DNA of 64,000 nucleotides from Pomacea canaliculata (taxonomy: Eukaryota > Mollusca > Gastropoda > Architaenioglossa > Ampullariidae), in NCBI RefSeq assembly GCF_003073045.1, contig NC_037590.1, forward strand, positions 5,854,016 through 5,918,015. Direction: 5' to 3'. This document shows, one piece after another, positions 36,593 to 49,298 of the stretch. The notes beneath the pieces were generated by a model. That model saw nothing but the letters and a program-made list of their open reading frames with translations. It made no database searches and was not told the DNA's origin. Numbering within the stretch: the first letter of the stretch is position 1; the number at the start of each line of letters is the position of its first letter. The position numbers were made by a program, and so were the translations under genes.

Positions 36593-37554
36593 TATCGGTT
36601 CGACAGTCAGACTACATAATATGCATAACATATCAGCGCGTTTCGAAGTTCAATGAGTTTCTATTCATCATGGCATTCAAGAGTTGAACATGAGATAGAT
36701 CATGTCCTTACTAGTCGATACATGTTCATACACAAAAACTGGAAAAGTTATAATCCCGACATGCATTTGCTTACACTGCCAAGAGATTCAAGTGTTGTAC
36801 ACAGCGTTGCTGATCTTGTCGAGCTAGTTTCATCCAAAGGAAAGGCAAAAAAAATGGTTCCGCGTGAATTCTCTCAGCTTTGTGATTGTGTTTGTGTATA
36901 CATGCGAACATGCTTGAGAGAGAATGAATGTATCCATGTTTGTGAAAGCGGTTGTCACAGAAGGGTACATAAAGTTAAAGTTAGTACTCCGAACTGTACT
37001 TGTTGAGTGGAAGACTTTAGAAGGGAAAACATCATCATTGACCATCACCGGCCACTGCTTCACTACCCATGGGGACACTGCAAAAGCTGAGACGATGCGT
37101 GTGGGGCAACGGAGGCTTTATCTTCCAAGTAAGGTGTGGTATTCATATTTCTTTTGTGTTTCGGATTTTTGTGCAATTTCTTTGTATTTTTCAGTGTTAC
37201 ATTAGTGTTAGTATTTGTTTTTAATCTATCAATAGGCGCAATAGTCGGGTCTTGCCAGTGTCATGGAGTATTTGAGTCTGGCAAATGGCATGGAGTATTT
37301 ATCCGGAATATTTAGTCTCTGATCAACGGCTAGGAGCCTTTTACCTCTGAAGAAGAAGGAAGCAAAGGGTAGAAAGAGTAGCAAACCAGACAGTAGAGGT
37401 TGTGTTCGATCGTCTACAAGAAGCAGCGCCATTGTGTACAACGTCTGCCCCTTACAGGCGGCGTTTAGGTTCAGATATTCGAGGACGATAGAGTCTCCTA
37501 TTTCTCTCACCAGAAAAGCAACTTATGGCCACATAATTTTTAGCTACTGATACA

Positions 37555-37925
37555 GCGAATTAATGGAACTCTCTTCTTCTCTCTATCTTTCCATATCCGT
37601 TGTATCCTTTAAATGTTCAATGAAAACTCACCTCTTTCTTTAACATTAACCCTAACACCAATTTCCATAAAGCTAGTGTTTTTTCACACCTTTCCCCCTT
37701 TTCAGCTTATTGTTACTCATCTTCCTTTTGCAAAATCATGATGCACTCAGTCCTTGTTACTTGGGGTTTTGTGCGTTTTCTGTATTTGTCTTTATTCATT
37801 ATCGGTGTTGTTTAACCGTCTGTGAGCTGCATATGTTGCTCGTTTGTTCTTCTGTCCCTCGTATGTTGTCTCCGCCTTAAGTCCACAGTGACTAAATAGT
37901 GATTAAAGTCTCAAGTACGAAAAGT
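37555..37925 (+). mobile_element. LINE 3' end fragment (L2/CR1-like)
   Basis: A degenerate ORF2 C-terminus (NGTLFFSLSFHIRC, then MFNENSPLSLTL) is followed by a pyrimidine-rich 3' UTR with TGTCCCTCGTATG. This layout resembles the LINE ends at 9850-10214. It lies just upstream of gene F. Confidence 0.45.
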
Positions 37926-38408
37926 TGAAACAGTGACTTTATGTCGAAATCCTAGCATTCTTCTGATTAGAAGATCGATTAAAAGAAATGTCTGGTAATG
38001 TCTGGACGACTGAGCGAGTGTTGAGCGCGTGTGTAAGCCTGTGTGACAGGTAGAGTGTACAGGTGTGTAGGTAGTGGCGAGGGGGAAGTCAGAAGCTTCC
38101 AGGTGTATCGGCAAATCGTTCTGGCTGATTAAGCAGGCGTTATGAAGAGAGCGACGCAATCAAGTTTAGACGCTCTACAGCTAGCTGTGAAGTGTAGTGT
38201 TTAATACCATGGACTAGGAAAGCTATCCATTGTACATGTGTGGTGTACGTGTCTGTTTGCATGTGTGTGTGCGTGTAGATTTTTGTGGGGCAAGGGGGAG
38301 AACAAATGTATGTTAGCGTGCGTCGGTATATGTCTACTTACAATATAAACTTGTTTAGTGCATAATCTCACTGATGCGTATTAATTTTGTTTTTGTCTTT
38401 TTTTTCAG

Positions 38409-39555
38409 AAATGGTAGAGTGCTCAAAGGAACACGAGGAAAATATTATAGGATCCTGTTTCTCCTCTTCACGGCTCTTTCACTCTTTCTTCTCTCTACTC
38501 AATTCAGACTCATACTTCCACTGACATTTTTAAAGACATTCCATTATCTTCAAAACTATGGCCGCCAGTCGATGTTTGCAATGACCCCCGAGTTTATTTC
38601 AAACACTTCATCGCTGTATCGAACTACTCTGGATGACGTCCTCAGAACAATTGAGTATTTTCCAGAAGACGAATACCTCGAAGATAACTCTTCTTTCTTT
38701 AATCTTCGGCCAGAAGTCATCAACAGCTTCGTTTCAGAAATTCTCATTCAGGCATCACCTCTGTGCCCTGGGGATGGTCCTTACCTGCTGGTCGCCATAC
38801 CCTCCGTACATAATCACATGCATGTGAGGGAGGCAATCCGAAACACGTGGGGTAGCATAGCATTTGGCAGAAAATGGCCGCGTAAGTCTGTGGCTGTGGA
38901 CGTCAAGCTGGTCTTCTTTCTAGGAGTTAACGCAGCAACAAACATGTCCGACCTGAAGGCGGAGTCTGGACGCCATGGAGATATAGTGCTGGGCAACTTT
39001 CTGGACACTTACCGTAACTTGTCCGTCAAAATAGCCTTTATATTACACTGGACAATTACTTACTGCTCAAACGCGAAACATTTACTTAAAGTAGATGAAG
39101 ACACCTTCGTTAATATACCTTTACTGATAGACATACTACATAATGTATCCAAGCAACAAGAGCGCTACATCATTGGCCACAAACACACCTTCCACAAGCC
39201 GCCTGTTGTTCGCAGAGATGAGTGGTCAGTCAACGAGTCTGTCTACCCTCTTCCTTACTTTCCCCGCTACACATACGGGCATTCATATGTTATTTCCCAC
39301 AAGGCTGTCAGAGACCTGCTCACCGCTTACAAGTACATGCCTCTTGTCCTGGTAGAAGACGCTTTCTTCACTGGGATCCTGGCTAAGACAATGGGCATTC
39401 CCAGAACTCACTGTCCTCGCTTTGCACCACCGAATGAAACTAACAGATGTCTTTTACTGGAAGACAAGTTTGTGAGTCAATTAGGCTTTGGAAAAAACAC
39501 TTCTGATTACTACGATACTTGGTCCATGATTGTTAACAACAAATGTAGGAAATGA
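38409..39555 (+). CDS. GT31 beta-1,3-glycosyltransferase, gene F (first exon not found)
   Basis: The large exon starts after TTTTTTTTCAG and reads in phase 2, like its paralogues. With an 8-nt first exon of the B type the protein would be 384 aa. The anchor (RILFLLFTALSLFLLS) and the first stem part differ from B and E, with ~14 extra stem residues (FLKTFHYLQNYGRQ). From DDVLRTIEYFPEDEYL onward it is almost identical to them. DED is at 232-234 and EDAFFTG from 319 on that numbering. No upstream ATGGACAG-donor was seen between E and F, so the start is unknown; a frame-compatible ATG exists at 38374 only if the acceptor is ignored. F heads the second copy of the block and pairs tail-to-tail with G. 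Confidence 0.9.
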
Positions 39556-42500
39556 TGTTTCCAGGAAGTAGATATGATAGTTTAGTTTGACGAGTTTAAC
39601 GTCCATGTTGGAATGTTCGATATTAGCGATCAATGGGAAGTTTAGTTCGTATCGCCGTTTACTCAGAGTTTGTGCCAATTTGCAATGTGAATATATTGCT
39701 GCTTATATAATATTAATTGTATTTACAGCTTTTAAAACATGTCTCTTTTCCAATTGTTCTTTGTTGTGATAGTTCTCCTTTTTAAGAGACCTTTGGTAAA
39801 ATATAGTCTACAGTTTATCGATAAATATTAACTATTCATTATTATAATGTTTTTAAGTGAATAAATTTCTTTTTTTTTTAAAATTCACATTCTGAAATAT
39901 TTTGCTGATTCGACGTGCTGTGTTCCGCCATTATATTTGATGATTAAAAAAAATTATGACTAGTAAAATAGATGATAGACGATTTTTAGTTTTGTCTTGC
40001 CATCTACGCCTACTCTTAATGACACTTTCTGAAACATCTAGAAGCTAATGGTTACAAAGTGCAGAGCTTGATGTGGACACATTTTTTAGGTACAAACCCT
40101 GAATTTCTAGCTCGTTGTTGTCTCGTGTATTATTTTGTCTTCTGTATTGTTCTTGAGCTCGCTGCTTTGCTGTGCATCCACTCGCATACATACACACGCG
40201 CGCAGAGAGAGGTATGAACACAGAATGACTGTGAGTGAAAGTAAGCTACAGGTTGCTGTCTGTAAAGAGCTCTAACATTGTGAACCACCCACTTTATAAA
40301 ACAACCGGCTTATAATTAGTATCACCGATCTATTTGAAAAGATGAAAGTCCAGGAAGCAACATGTTTATTTCAAATAACCAATCACTGCTTTTTTTTATA
40401 ATTCATACACTAAACTAAATACAGCGAATGCTAGTATAACACACAAACGAGTCAAGCATATACATAGATGTATGATTGTCTCAAGCACATTGCAGGTAAA
40501 TCAAGGTAAGCTTATCTAGGTGTGCTTCATTTTAAAGACAGAAAGTAAGTTTGCATCCCTTTTACAATAAGATGTATGGACCTTTAGTTTGTACATTGCG
40601 AACTATTTTTAGTCTTCATCCACTCATGAGGACAACCCAGTTACACAAGGTGGTATCAGTTTATTTCTTATCCAACTAGCTTTTCTCCTCTCTCTTAATT
40701 GGAAATATTTTCTTCGGAATTGCAGATTTTTAACACCTGGAAATTTGTAGCATTGTAGACTCTAACGAAGTTCATAACTTGTTGAATTTCAATAAGCATA
40801 AGGTATTCTGCCTTTGATTGCAGCCGAGTTATCTTATGTTAAGGAAAAAAAAACCGTAAGAGTTCCGTCCCCTGATTGTCAATCGACTGAATTATCTCCC
40901 TTTGCGTCGTCAACCTTTCGTTTACCCTGAAGTCAACCTTATTATTACAACAAGTGAAAGTGATTCAGAATCATGAGAATGCGTCTGAGGTGGAGATGGA
41001 GCGGCGATAATTTTACCTACTTGGATATCACTTGTGTAAGACCTTGTGTTCGCTAAATTTGTGTACAAGAGTACACAAGGGATACAAATAGTAAGCAGTT
41101 TCTAAATGTGTCTAAGAAAGAGGTTGTCAGGCTGTTAACTTTCAAGATTAATTTTCTAAACAAATGTGTGTGTGTGTGCGCGCGCCCGTGTGTGCGATCC
41201 CTTTATGTCTGAAATGTATGAATGAGCTTTATTATTTGGTTCATTAATAAATACTCCGTTCATCCTCATAATTATACTCATCATTATGAACGGTGGATTA
41301 ACATGCCAGTAAAAGTCCCTACAATAAACAAAGGAGCAGGTCTGTATGACCAACAGTGTTTGTCATACGTCGTCATTGTTGATAGAAGGTTTACTTGTGT
41401 ACTCATTAAGAAACCTGACTTTCACACCTTCTGTTATTTATCGTTTATTTTTCTTTCCCCAAGCCTACCGTATGTTACGCAGATCGATGCTTCGGGCTGT
41501 CGATGTCCAAAATCGTGTTCACAGAAAAAAACACTTGTTTATAAAAATAGTTGACACCAAAAAAAAACCTTCGTGCTAAACACGTTTAGCAGCGTGTCAT
41601 CTCTTCACAAAGATGGACAGATAATGTTTGATATGTCGTTAAAGCTTAGGAAAAGCACTTCAAAGAGGTTAATTGGCAGTGGAAGATGTTGCTATGATTT
41701 GTGCTTAAAAAAAGAGAATGAACAAAACTGCTGTGTAAGATAGTCGGATCAGGATACTTTCTTGCTACAAGCAGAATTCCTGATAAGCAAGTATGTCCAA
41801 CAACCAGCTTGAAATGTTTTGAACAAATTATTTAAAATGCTATGGGCATGAAGTTCGCACGACACGTTTGAATAAAGTTAATCCACTGGCTTTTGTTGCC
41901 ATTATCTTTAGGATTTACTTAATGAGTACAAACAAATTCCATCTTTGTGTCAAAGAGAACAGTCAGCAACAGCACATTGTGTGCTGGTCTTGTTTCTTTT
42001 ACCGAGGATTGCATCCTTTCTCTTCAAATTCATTTCACGAAGACTGTTGTATTTAGAAATGCAAACCTTTTGTCACTTCCTATTTTATCGACAAAGTCAT
42101 GTGATTAAGAGAAAAACAATGTCTCGTGCTACTGGAATATGTTTTTATGCCACTTTATGCTCTATTTCGCTGAACGCTCGTGCTGTCCTTTGCGTTCTTA
42201 CAGTAGTCAACGGCGACTTCCCCACACAAGGGTAAAACTAACGATTTCACATAAAATGTTTGATGGTCTACTACAAGCTGTACGCACTTAAATAAGAAAG
42301 CTTTCAGTTTGACTTCAAATTCAAAAAGTAAAAATAAAATAAATACAAATCCTTACTTTCCGGCTGCCTGTTCTAGGGCTACCGATACAGTAAGTGGTCA
42401 CAGTTGTGAAGCAGCCTGAAATCACCGTTGTTTTTATTTCCTTTTTGATATTTTAAAATAATTTGTGTTTTTTTATGGCAGTATGGGTCTAAAAGCTTCT

Positions 42501-43031
42501 ATTGTTATTTCATGCTTTTTCTGTTAGTAGCTAAACTCAGTCTGTTTCGTTCGTTGCTGTGGATCAATGTGACACATTGTGTGAATCATTTGTTTTAAAA
42601 AAATGTCAAGTCGACCACATCCCATAATAGCAAGCAAGCGAGCTAACGAGAGAGAGAGGGATTGAGAGCAGGAATTCATTTCACTTTTGCTCACCAGTAA
42701 GACTTATGTCTTTAAACTAATAAAGTAATTTGAAGAGAAACAGGTCTTTAAATTTCAAACAGAACTTAATGAATTCAAAGAGTCTATTTTCTTTTAAACC
42801 CCTCTCATTTACCGCAACATAGCTTATTTCAAATTATTTTCAATACAATGAAATGTGCTCCCCATTGCAGAAAAATATTTGTGATGTTTCCTGAGAAACA
42901 ATAGACGTGTCAAAAGGGAGAAGGAAGAAAAAATGTGGAAATTAATAAAGCATCTGTCATTCAAGCCACCAATCAATAAAAAAAGAAATATAAAACAATA
43001 ATAAACCAGTTTGTTGACAAGACATGTTTAC
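39556..43031. other. F-G intergenic region, second copy of duplicated spacer
   Basis: This aligns by eye with 22202-26025 apart from small indels and the LINE insertion, which is absent here at about 42715. AATAAA at 39860-39865 probably ends gene F. A GT/GC tract is at 41165-41190. No gene is seen. Confidence 0.7.
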
Positions 43032-44591
43032 CTAACATTTATCATCGACAATGAAGGACCATATGCTATTGAGTGCGTCTCCATTATATGTTTGGCTCAC
43101 AAGCTTGTCCTCCAGTAACAGGCATTTGTTTCCTTCAAAGCCTGATGCAAAGAGAGGGCTGTATATCCTGCGAATGTCCATGGTCTTAGCCAGTATTCCT
43201 GTGAAGAAGGCGTCTTCGACTGGAACCAGCGGCATATGTTGGTAAGCGGTGTATAGCTTCTTAAAGGCTTCATTAGAAAGAACATAAGAAGCCCCAATGA
43301 CGTGACGGGGGAAGTGAGAAAGAGGATAGACATCTTCTGGAACTTTCCATCGATTAACGCGCACCACAGGAGGTTTGTCAGGCGCATGCTTGAAGCCAAT
43401 GATGTAACTCTCATGTTGCCGGGAAACATTTTGTAGCACATCTATAAGTAAAGGAACATTGACGAAAGTATCTTCATCTACTTTCATCAAATTCTTTGTG
43501 TTTGTACAGTAGTTGATCGTCCAGTTTATCACGAAGGCCACTTTAAGAGACAAGTTGCGGTAAGTGTCCTGAAAGTTGCCAAGGACTATGTCTCCATGAC
43601 GCTCAGACTCCGCCTTCAGGTCGGACATGTTTGCTGCCGAGTTGATGCCCATGAAGAATAGTAGTCTTACATTTACAGACACAGATTTCCGTGGCCATGT
43701 CTTACCTTGGGCTATGCTGCCCCATGTTTTTCGGACAGCTCTTCTTCGGGCGGAATTCACGGGCACGGACAAGAGAGCGACCAGGAGAAACGGACTGTCA
43801 TTAGGACATGGAGGGGAAGCCTGAATGAGGACTTCTGGGACGAAACTGTTGACGACATGTGAGTGGAGCTTAAAGAAAGAGGAGTTGTCCCGCAGATATT
43901 CATCCTCAGGAATAAAATTTAGTGACTTGATGGCATTGTCCAGTTGCTGTCGGTAGTACACTGATGTATTTGAAATCGAGTGGTTCAGTTCCGATTTCGA
44001 GAATCCATTTGACTGCGTTGTACTGCGAAAATCTTCCAGTCTTGTAGTTTGTTTGCTCTCTGGTCTTAATTCTTTTAGCTGCAGTCTCATCTTAAGAAGA
44101 AGTTCGAGTTCCTGACTTTCAGTTTTATTTCTCCCGCTGTCTTCGCTCTTTTCAACATACATTCTGATCCCCATTTGAGATGTACTCGGAGACACGTTAT
44201 TAGAACTATTGTAGAAATGTTTGAGCACTGCAGTGAAACCGACGAAGAAAAAAAGGAGGAGAATTCTGCGATTTCGATATGGTATTTTTTTGAAGACACA
44301 AGCCATTCTGAAAAAGATAAACCAAAACCCGCAAGGTCATTTGCATCCATCATACAAATACACGCAACATTCGTTGGCTTACAAAACACTAAAGGCGCTG
44401 TGTGTATGAATTAGTAAAATTAGTTTTGACCTATTAGGTTTAATAACCATCACATCAGTTCATCTTCTCCCACCTCTTCACCCCTTCAAAAGGAAAAGAG
44501 AAATTAAATCCGCATTTTTGTTCGAGCTAAAGAAGCTCACAGGTGACGAGGTGGTAAGTAAATGCTCAGGTATTCTGTCTTACCTGTTCAT
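43032..44591 (-). CDS. GT31 beta-1,3-glycosyltransferase, gene G
   Basis: Exon 1 is 44591-44584 (ATGAACAG, donor GTAAG) and exon 2 is 44307-43032, giving 427 aa. It is the block-2 twin of gene C with the same anchor, stem, DED at 280-282 and EDAFFTG from 367. The 11 differences from C are mostly in the anchor and stem (for example VVLKHVYNNSN versus AVLKHFYNSSN). Only three lie in the catalytic part: S/P before CPND, M/V in LLSVP(M/V)NS, and H/N before LMKVDED. Retention of the reading frame and of all motifs suggests both copies are used. The intron is 276 bp. Confidence 0.95.
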
Positions 44592-45318
44592 GCTGCTTGA
44601 AGTGAGTAGTGAAGCCTGTGATGTTTGAGTGTTTTGATTCTTCTTGCCTTTGTTGTTATATAGCTTATTGGAGATATCGACATTGTCGACAGGTGAGATG
44701 CTTGCGGGAGGTGCCAGTTGACCACCAACATCAGTGACGGTAACGAGTGGCGACTTTTTTTTAGATCACTGACTTGAGCGATCCCATTTTAAGTATGCGC
44801 AAACAACCGATTGCACTTAACACCTTATCAACCCTTGACTTCGATTTGTTTGTATACTCAGTCCTTCAGTCAGGAACAAAGGTCTACACTAAAACATTTA
44901 CTCTCAAACTAATCATAGCCCACACTAACCCTAACCCAACCTTAAACATTAACAACTGTCGTAAGCAGAGAAGTCTAGCTAACACGATAAAAGACGCAAA
45001 CTAAGTGTGTATACCTTAAAAAAGACAAAAAAAAAAAAAACCCCAAAAAAACCCGAATGCTCGATCAAAAAATAAGACCCCGATCCTATAACGTTCGCAC
45101 TGAGACTATTTATCGGGAACCATGTAAGGACAACTGTAAGGACAGTGCGCGCATGCGTGACGGACGTCAGTCCAATTTTTAAAGAAAGGTCGTTGCAGGA
45201 TGCACTGTACCCTTGCTGGATGGCTATCGACTATTAGTCAGCTGAAAAAATTAATAAAAAATACCTGTAAAGGCAGTCGTTACAATCGCTAAAGAGGGAG
45301 ATGGAACTGCGGAATTGT
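44592..45318 (-). promoter_or_regulatory. Core promoter and upstream arm of GT31 gene G
   Basis: On the minus strand the TATA-like TATATAAC occupies 44662-44655, 64 bp before the ATG, as in gene C. The arm continuing to about 45,130 is homologous to the upstream regions of B, C and E. Confidence 0.6.
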
Positions 45319-45496
45319 TGTTTTACGCCGAGCTAGCGACTAAAGCTATATTACAGCAAAGCAGCCAGCCGTTTAACGAATGCCACATTTAGAGAAAAAA
45401 AAACCCACAGTGTGTCCGAGACAACATTTGAACATTGTAGACAATCCCCACTGTATTGGTGACAGGCTGTAACCGCTGCGCCACCGGACTCCGAGA
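45319..45496 (-). mobile_element. tRNA-derived SINE, copy 1
   Basis: Read on the minus strand it begins GTCCGGTGGCGCAGCGGTTA, containing a good RNA polymerase III A box, with CCTGTCACC and a weak B box (GTTCAAATG) following. Its 3' part GGCTGGCTGC...GCTAGCTCGGCGTAAAAC is shared with copies at 51549-51690 and 52318-52453. Block 1 keeps only the last ~20 bp of this copy, so the insertion preceded the duplication. Confidence 0.7.
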
Positions 45497-47577
45497 TGTT
45501 ACAGACCCCCTTTATCTCGCCACATTCTTGTTTGTGAAGCCGATGCCTCTCTCCTCACCTCTACAACCGTCTAAGGAGTCAGGTACTCGTGTCTGGTGAA
45601 GAAAGGGAGGGTGGAAAGGAAGTTGAGTATTTAACTGACTAGTGTGTGCACCTTAGGGGTTCAACTGTCTTTGTTGTAGCCTCTAGTCTGTGTGTTGCTA
45701 CATTGCTGATGTGTAGCTGACTGCTCCCTCATCCTGTCATCCATCAGAGGACTGTACATCCGAACCCAGAGCGATGCATAACCTTTTAATTTTGTGATAC
45801 ATAGTAACAGCAAAGTGATTTTGTTTCTGGAAAACTTCTTCCATAACACTCTAGAAGAATGAATAAAAATACAGCAGCTATACGTCCCTTGAGTGTAGAC
45901 GAAATGTCGACCCTTGATGAAGTAGAACCGTTGGTTTCTTTACGGCTTCAACATACTTTTATTAACAGATGATAATGATATACTGTCACTAAACTAAACC
46001 TTTCGTCGATTATTATCATCAGATAGAAAAGTGCGTTGATAAATATGTATGCACACACAGGCAGCAAATAAACAAGAACATAGGACTTTACCAGGCAAAT
46101 AAAACAGAAGGAGGCGAACTAGAGAAAGAACAAAAAATACAACAAAACAAAAAACAAAGAGGTTGAATATTTACAATCTGAGATTTTTATTTGTTCAAAA
46201 CTAGTTTGATTTTTTTGTGTGTTTCACGTAGTTCTAGCTTTAGGCATTTCTTTACATGCTTAAAACTTTAAATGTTTCTTTCATATCTTTTCATCATTGA
46301 ATTTCAAGGTGGTGTTCCCTAGTTGTAGCAGCTTGTCCACTGTTCGACCTCGAACGTGTATTGATGGACTGCTTGCAGACGATTTGTTTTTCAGTTAACT
46401 ACTGGAACGTGGCTGGTTGCAGTGTATTATTGCTGTGATGGGGACGACCCAATAAAAAGGTATAAAATGATCGTAAAAATTGCACAGACCGACAAAGACA
46501 CGCGAGAAGATAATCAGACGTGGTCTCATTGACATCATACCTGGAGTTATCACCGACTACTAGTCAAGATTCGCCGATTAAGCTCAAGAAAGACTGAGTT
46601 ATCAATTTGTGCATTGAGGCTTGACGACGATGATTTTTTGATGAAGTTTGCGGTAGGGACGTGTACTGGAAAAAGCAACTCTTTGTAGATATGTTTTCAG
46701 ATGCATAAACACACGAAACATACACACGACTGCTCTGTTTTGTGGGCGAAACATTTTATGTCTGGATTCAAAAATATATTTGGCAGTTGAAGCGTTAAGA
46801 AAGACTAATGATCAAAATACATTTCAAGCCATCTTGTGAAATATATGGTCTTTCCTTCGTCTTTGTCGTGCAATGGGATTCATACGAGTCTGGCCCTAAA
46901 TAGTTCTGACTTTATAACTTTTCTTCTCTATTTATCTCAATGAATATTTATATAGATTTTTAATGGAAAGTTTTTAATGATTAAATTTTTTAAACCTCAC
47001 ATAAGATTTCCTCCTATGCTTTATGACATGAGCTGGTCAAGTCTCATATGGAGATAGTAGTAAGATGGGAGAGACTAAAGGAAATGCAGAGATAGAGGGA
47101 GGGAGAGACGGAGAGGAGAAAAGAAGCGAGAAAGATTACTATTTGTAGGACTGGGCCCACTGAAATGATTAATATACATTATCTTAGAGAAATATCGCAC
47201 ATAATTAAGATTTAGTGATCAAGTACACACACACATACACACATGATAGCTCAATTCTTACGATGAACTGATGGAGAGGTTCACAACAGAGCATCAATGT
47301 AGACCAGGAGGGGTCAGGACTGCAGGTGATCTTGCAACCCGCCAGCAGCTGACTGTCAACGACCAAACTACAGGAGACCTTCAAGCTTACTCAGTGTCCT
47401 CCTCCTCCAGGGGACGGCAGGATGATGTATAGAGACAATATGGCTGATAAACATCTCTTCACTGCGTTCCGTGAGGATTCCCCTTTCAGTCGATCAGTTG
47501 AAAACCTCTTTCTCTGCGTCACAACCGGTAAGCCAGTCATGCTGGCGATATATGCACGTGGAGGTGAGGGGGAGGCT

Positions 47578-47615
<38 letters not shown>
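47578..47615. repeat. (CGA)n microsatellite
   Basis: Twelve or so perfect CGA units. The three frames give poly-Thr, poly-Arg and poly-Asp type artefacts that open spurious reading frames. Confidence 0.95.
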
Positions 47616-48852
47616 TGAGCAGAATAGTCCACTTGATCAGGAAAGATGACGGCGGAAGAAAAAGGTTGAGCTCCACCTTGTAGACAATGTACCCTAAACA
47701 GGGTGAGCCACGCTCAGCGTCCTTGTGCCTCTTGGTTATGCAGACCTGTACCCTTTACCTCTACCTACTGCATGATGTGAGAAGAAAACGTTTAGCAAAA
47801 CATGTCCCGGAAATGACATCGCACTTGAAAATTAGATGTTCATAAACCCCAAACCCTTATTTCAGTGTGCATGTTTACTGTTAAGTGACAGCTGCAAAAG
47901 AAGTACATGTATGTGGTTTCTTGTGCACCTGCTGTCTTGAGGTCGAGCATGAGAGAGTTACAGCCACACCTGTCTCATCAGCGACTGCAGTTTCTATTGA
48001 ATGACACAACAGACTTTTGTGATGAAAGCCACTGTTTGCCGCCAGATAATATTTTGCACACAGTCAATAGCCACCGTTCAATAAATGGTTGGCAGTTACT
48101 ATCTACACTCTCATTGTCAACGCGAAACATTAAACGATAATGGATAATTTTATCACTCAGGTTCGATTATTCTCCCTTTCCTATCAGAACTTAAAAGTCT
48201 GAGCAGGACTTGGCACAACATCTGATTCTCTCCCACATACCAACTGTGTATAGTGTTCATCGCTCCCACCTTGTTTTGTGGAGTGAGAACATGGAGAAAA
48301 ACATTCAGGTGATGGAGACCATGTGCCCTAGGAAACAGAATTTTCTACCAACTACACAACAGCAACGAACTTTTACGAAACGCAGCCATCTTTGTGGAGG
48401 ACTCTCAAGAACCTCTTATGGAAAAAGTAAGAAGCTGCCTGGTTTGGCTGTGGACCTGGCACAACACCTCCAACACCTCTGGGGAAGGTGATTCCGTGAC
48501 TGATAGAAGAAGAATTAGCTGCTAAGTACACAAAGAATGATAGACCTTATCTTATTGTACTTGTTTACCACCACTCATCAAAGGCCAGCCTGGCGAATTT
48601 CAGCTGTTGCCTCCAATCTACCTCTTCACCCCACGCCCCCCGACGGCCATTGCTGCTCAAAGAACTGAGTCGATAAAGTAAACAATCCCCACTCTCTTAT
48701 TTTCCCTGAATGAAACAAAAGAGAATAAATACGGACTGGACCAAGTCGTCAGGTGTTTTTTGCAGGTGAGTCCGTAACAAGGTAAAAGGATTGGTCAACA
48801 TTGCACAGATAAAAGGATCATTAAACACTTTCTTTGGGATTTCGACAGCGGA

Positions 48853-48875
48853 ATGTTCATCCCACTCCTGTGTAG
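48853..48875 (+). other. Candidate first coding exon of GT31 gene H
   Basis: ATG at 48853 opens seven codons plus two bases and stops at TGTAG|GTGAGT, a strong donor. It would join the acceptor at 49297-49298 in phase 2, the phase used throughout the cluster, giving MFIPLLCRFRILRGRQ before the anchor. Short chance matches of this kind are common, so this is a suggestion only. Confidence 0.3.
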
Positions 48876-49298
48876 GTGAGTTATTTTGTGGGTTCACATT
48901 GGATCACTTTTTATCATTCTAAAATATAAGTATTTCTATGTTGATGAAAGTAATCTTTATGTAAGTAAAAGACTTTAAAAGATAAAAAAAAAAAAAAAAA
49001 GATTTCGTGTGCGTGTGCTCGTGACGCCTTGTTAGAGAAGGACCCTGGTTGGGCAATAAACGTCGATGAACATTTTATTCAGGAAAAGGAATAGAATTGT
49101 TAGTTAAGTGTGCAAGACTAAGCGCTTGTATGCTGTGAAAGTGGTATGGCATGATTTTAGTATCATCTCTGATGACAAAATACGATTCAGCTTTTGTAAA
49201 CATTGTTATAAACATGTCATAAAACTTCCCACTTTGCCATCGTATATTCGTCTCAACCGTAACCGTCTCCCAATTTTATTTGTCTCATGCTGTTACAG

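Larger units (their letters stand above)
34507..38408. other. E-F intergenic region
   Basis: The first ~570 bp are a diverged homologue of the B and F 3' flanks; the similarity then stops near 35,090. No gene is supported in 35,100-37,550. A 131-residue minus-strand frame at 34969-35364 has a CKICNTWG cysteine pair but no recognised domain. About 200 bp before gene F (from 38,220) resemble the end of the B/E intron. No copy of the 8-nt first exon or of the TATA region was found here. Confidence 0.55.
45497..49298. other. G-H intergenic region, mostly specific to block 2
   Basis: Homology with block 1 continues to about 45,950 (TTACGGCTT). 45,951-49,298 has no counterpart before gene D. No gene is recognised in it, apart from a candidate first exon of H at 48853-48875 and a CGA microsatellite. 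A GAGAGGGAG-rich tract is at 47,085-47,125. Confidence 0.6.

Noticed and set aside
37094-37127. ATG followed by a CCAA|GTAAGG donor as first exon of gene F
   Set aside because: It leaves phase 1, not the phase 2 required by the acceptor at 38409.
36653-37205. Frames of 93-117 residues upstream of gene F
   Set aside because: No homology recognised, and they overlap in different frames without splice support.
47422-47683. Overlapping frames with poly-Thr, poly-Arg and poly-Ser runs
   Set aside because: All derive from the CGA microsatellite at 47578-47615.
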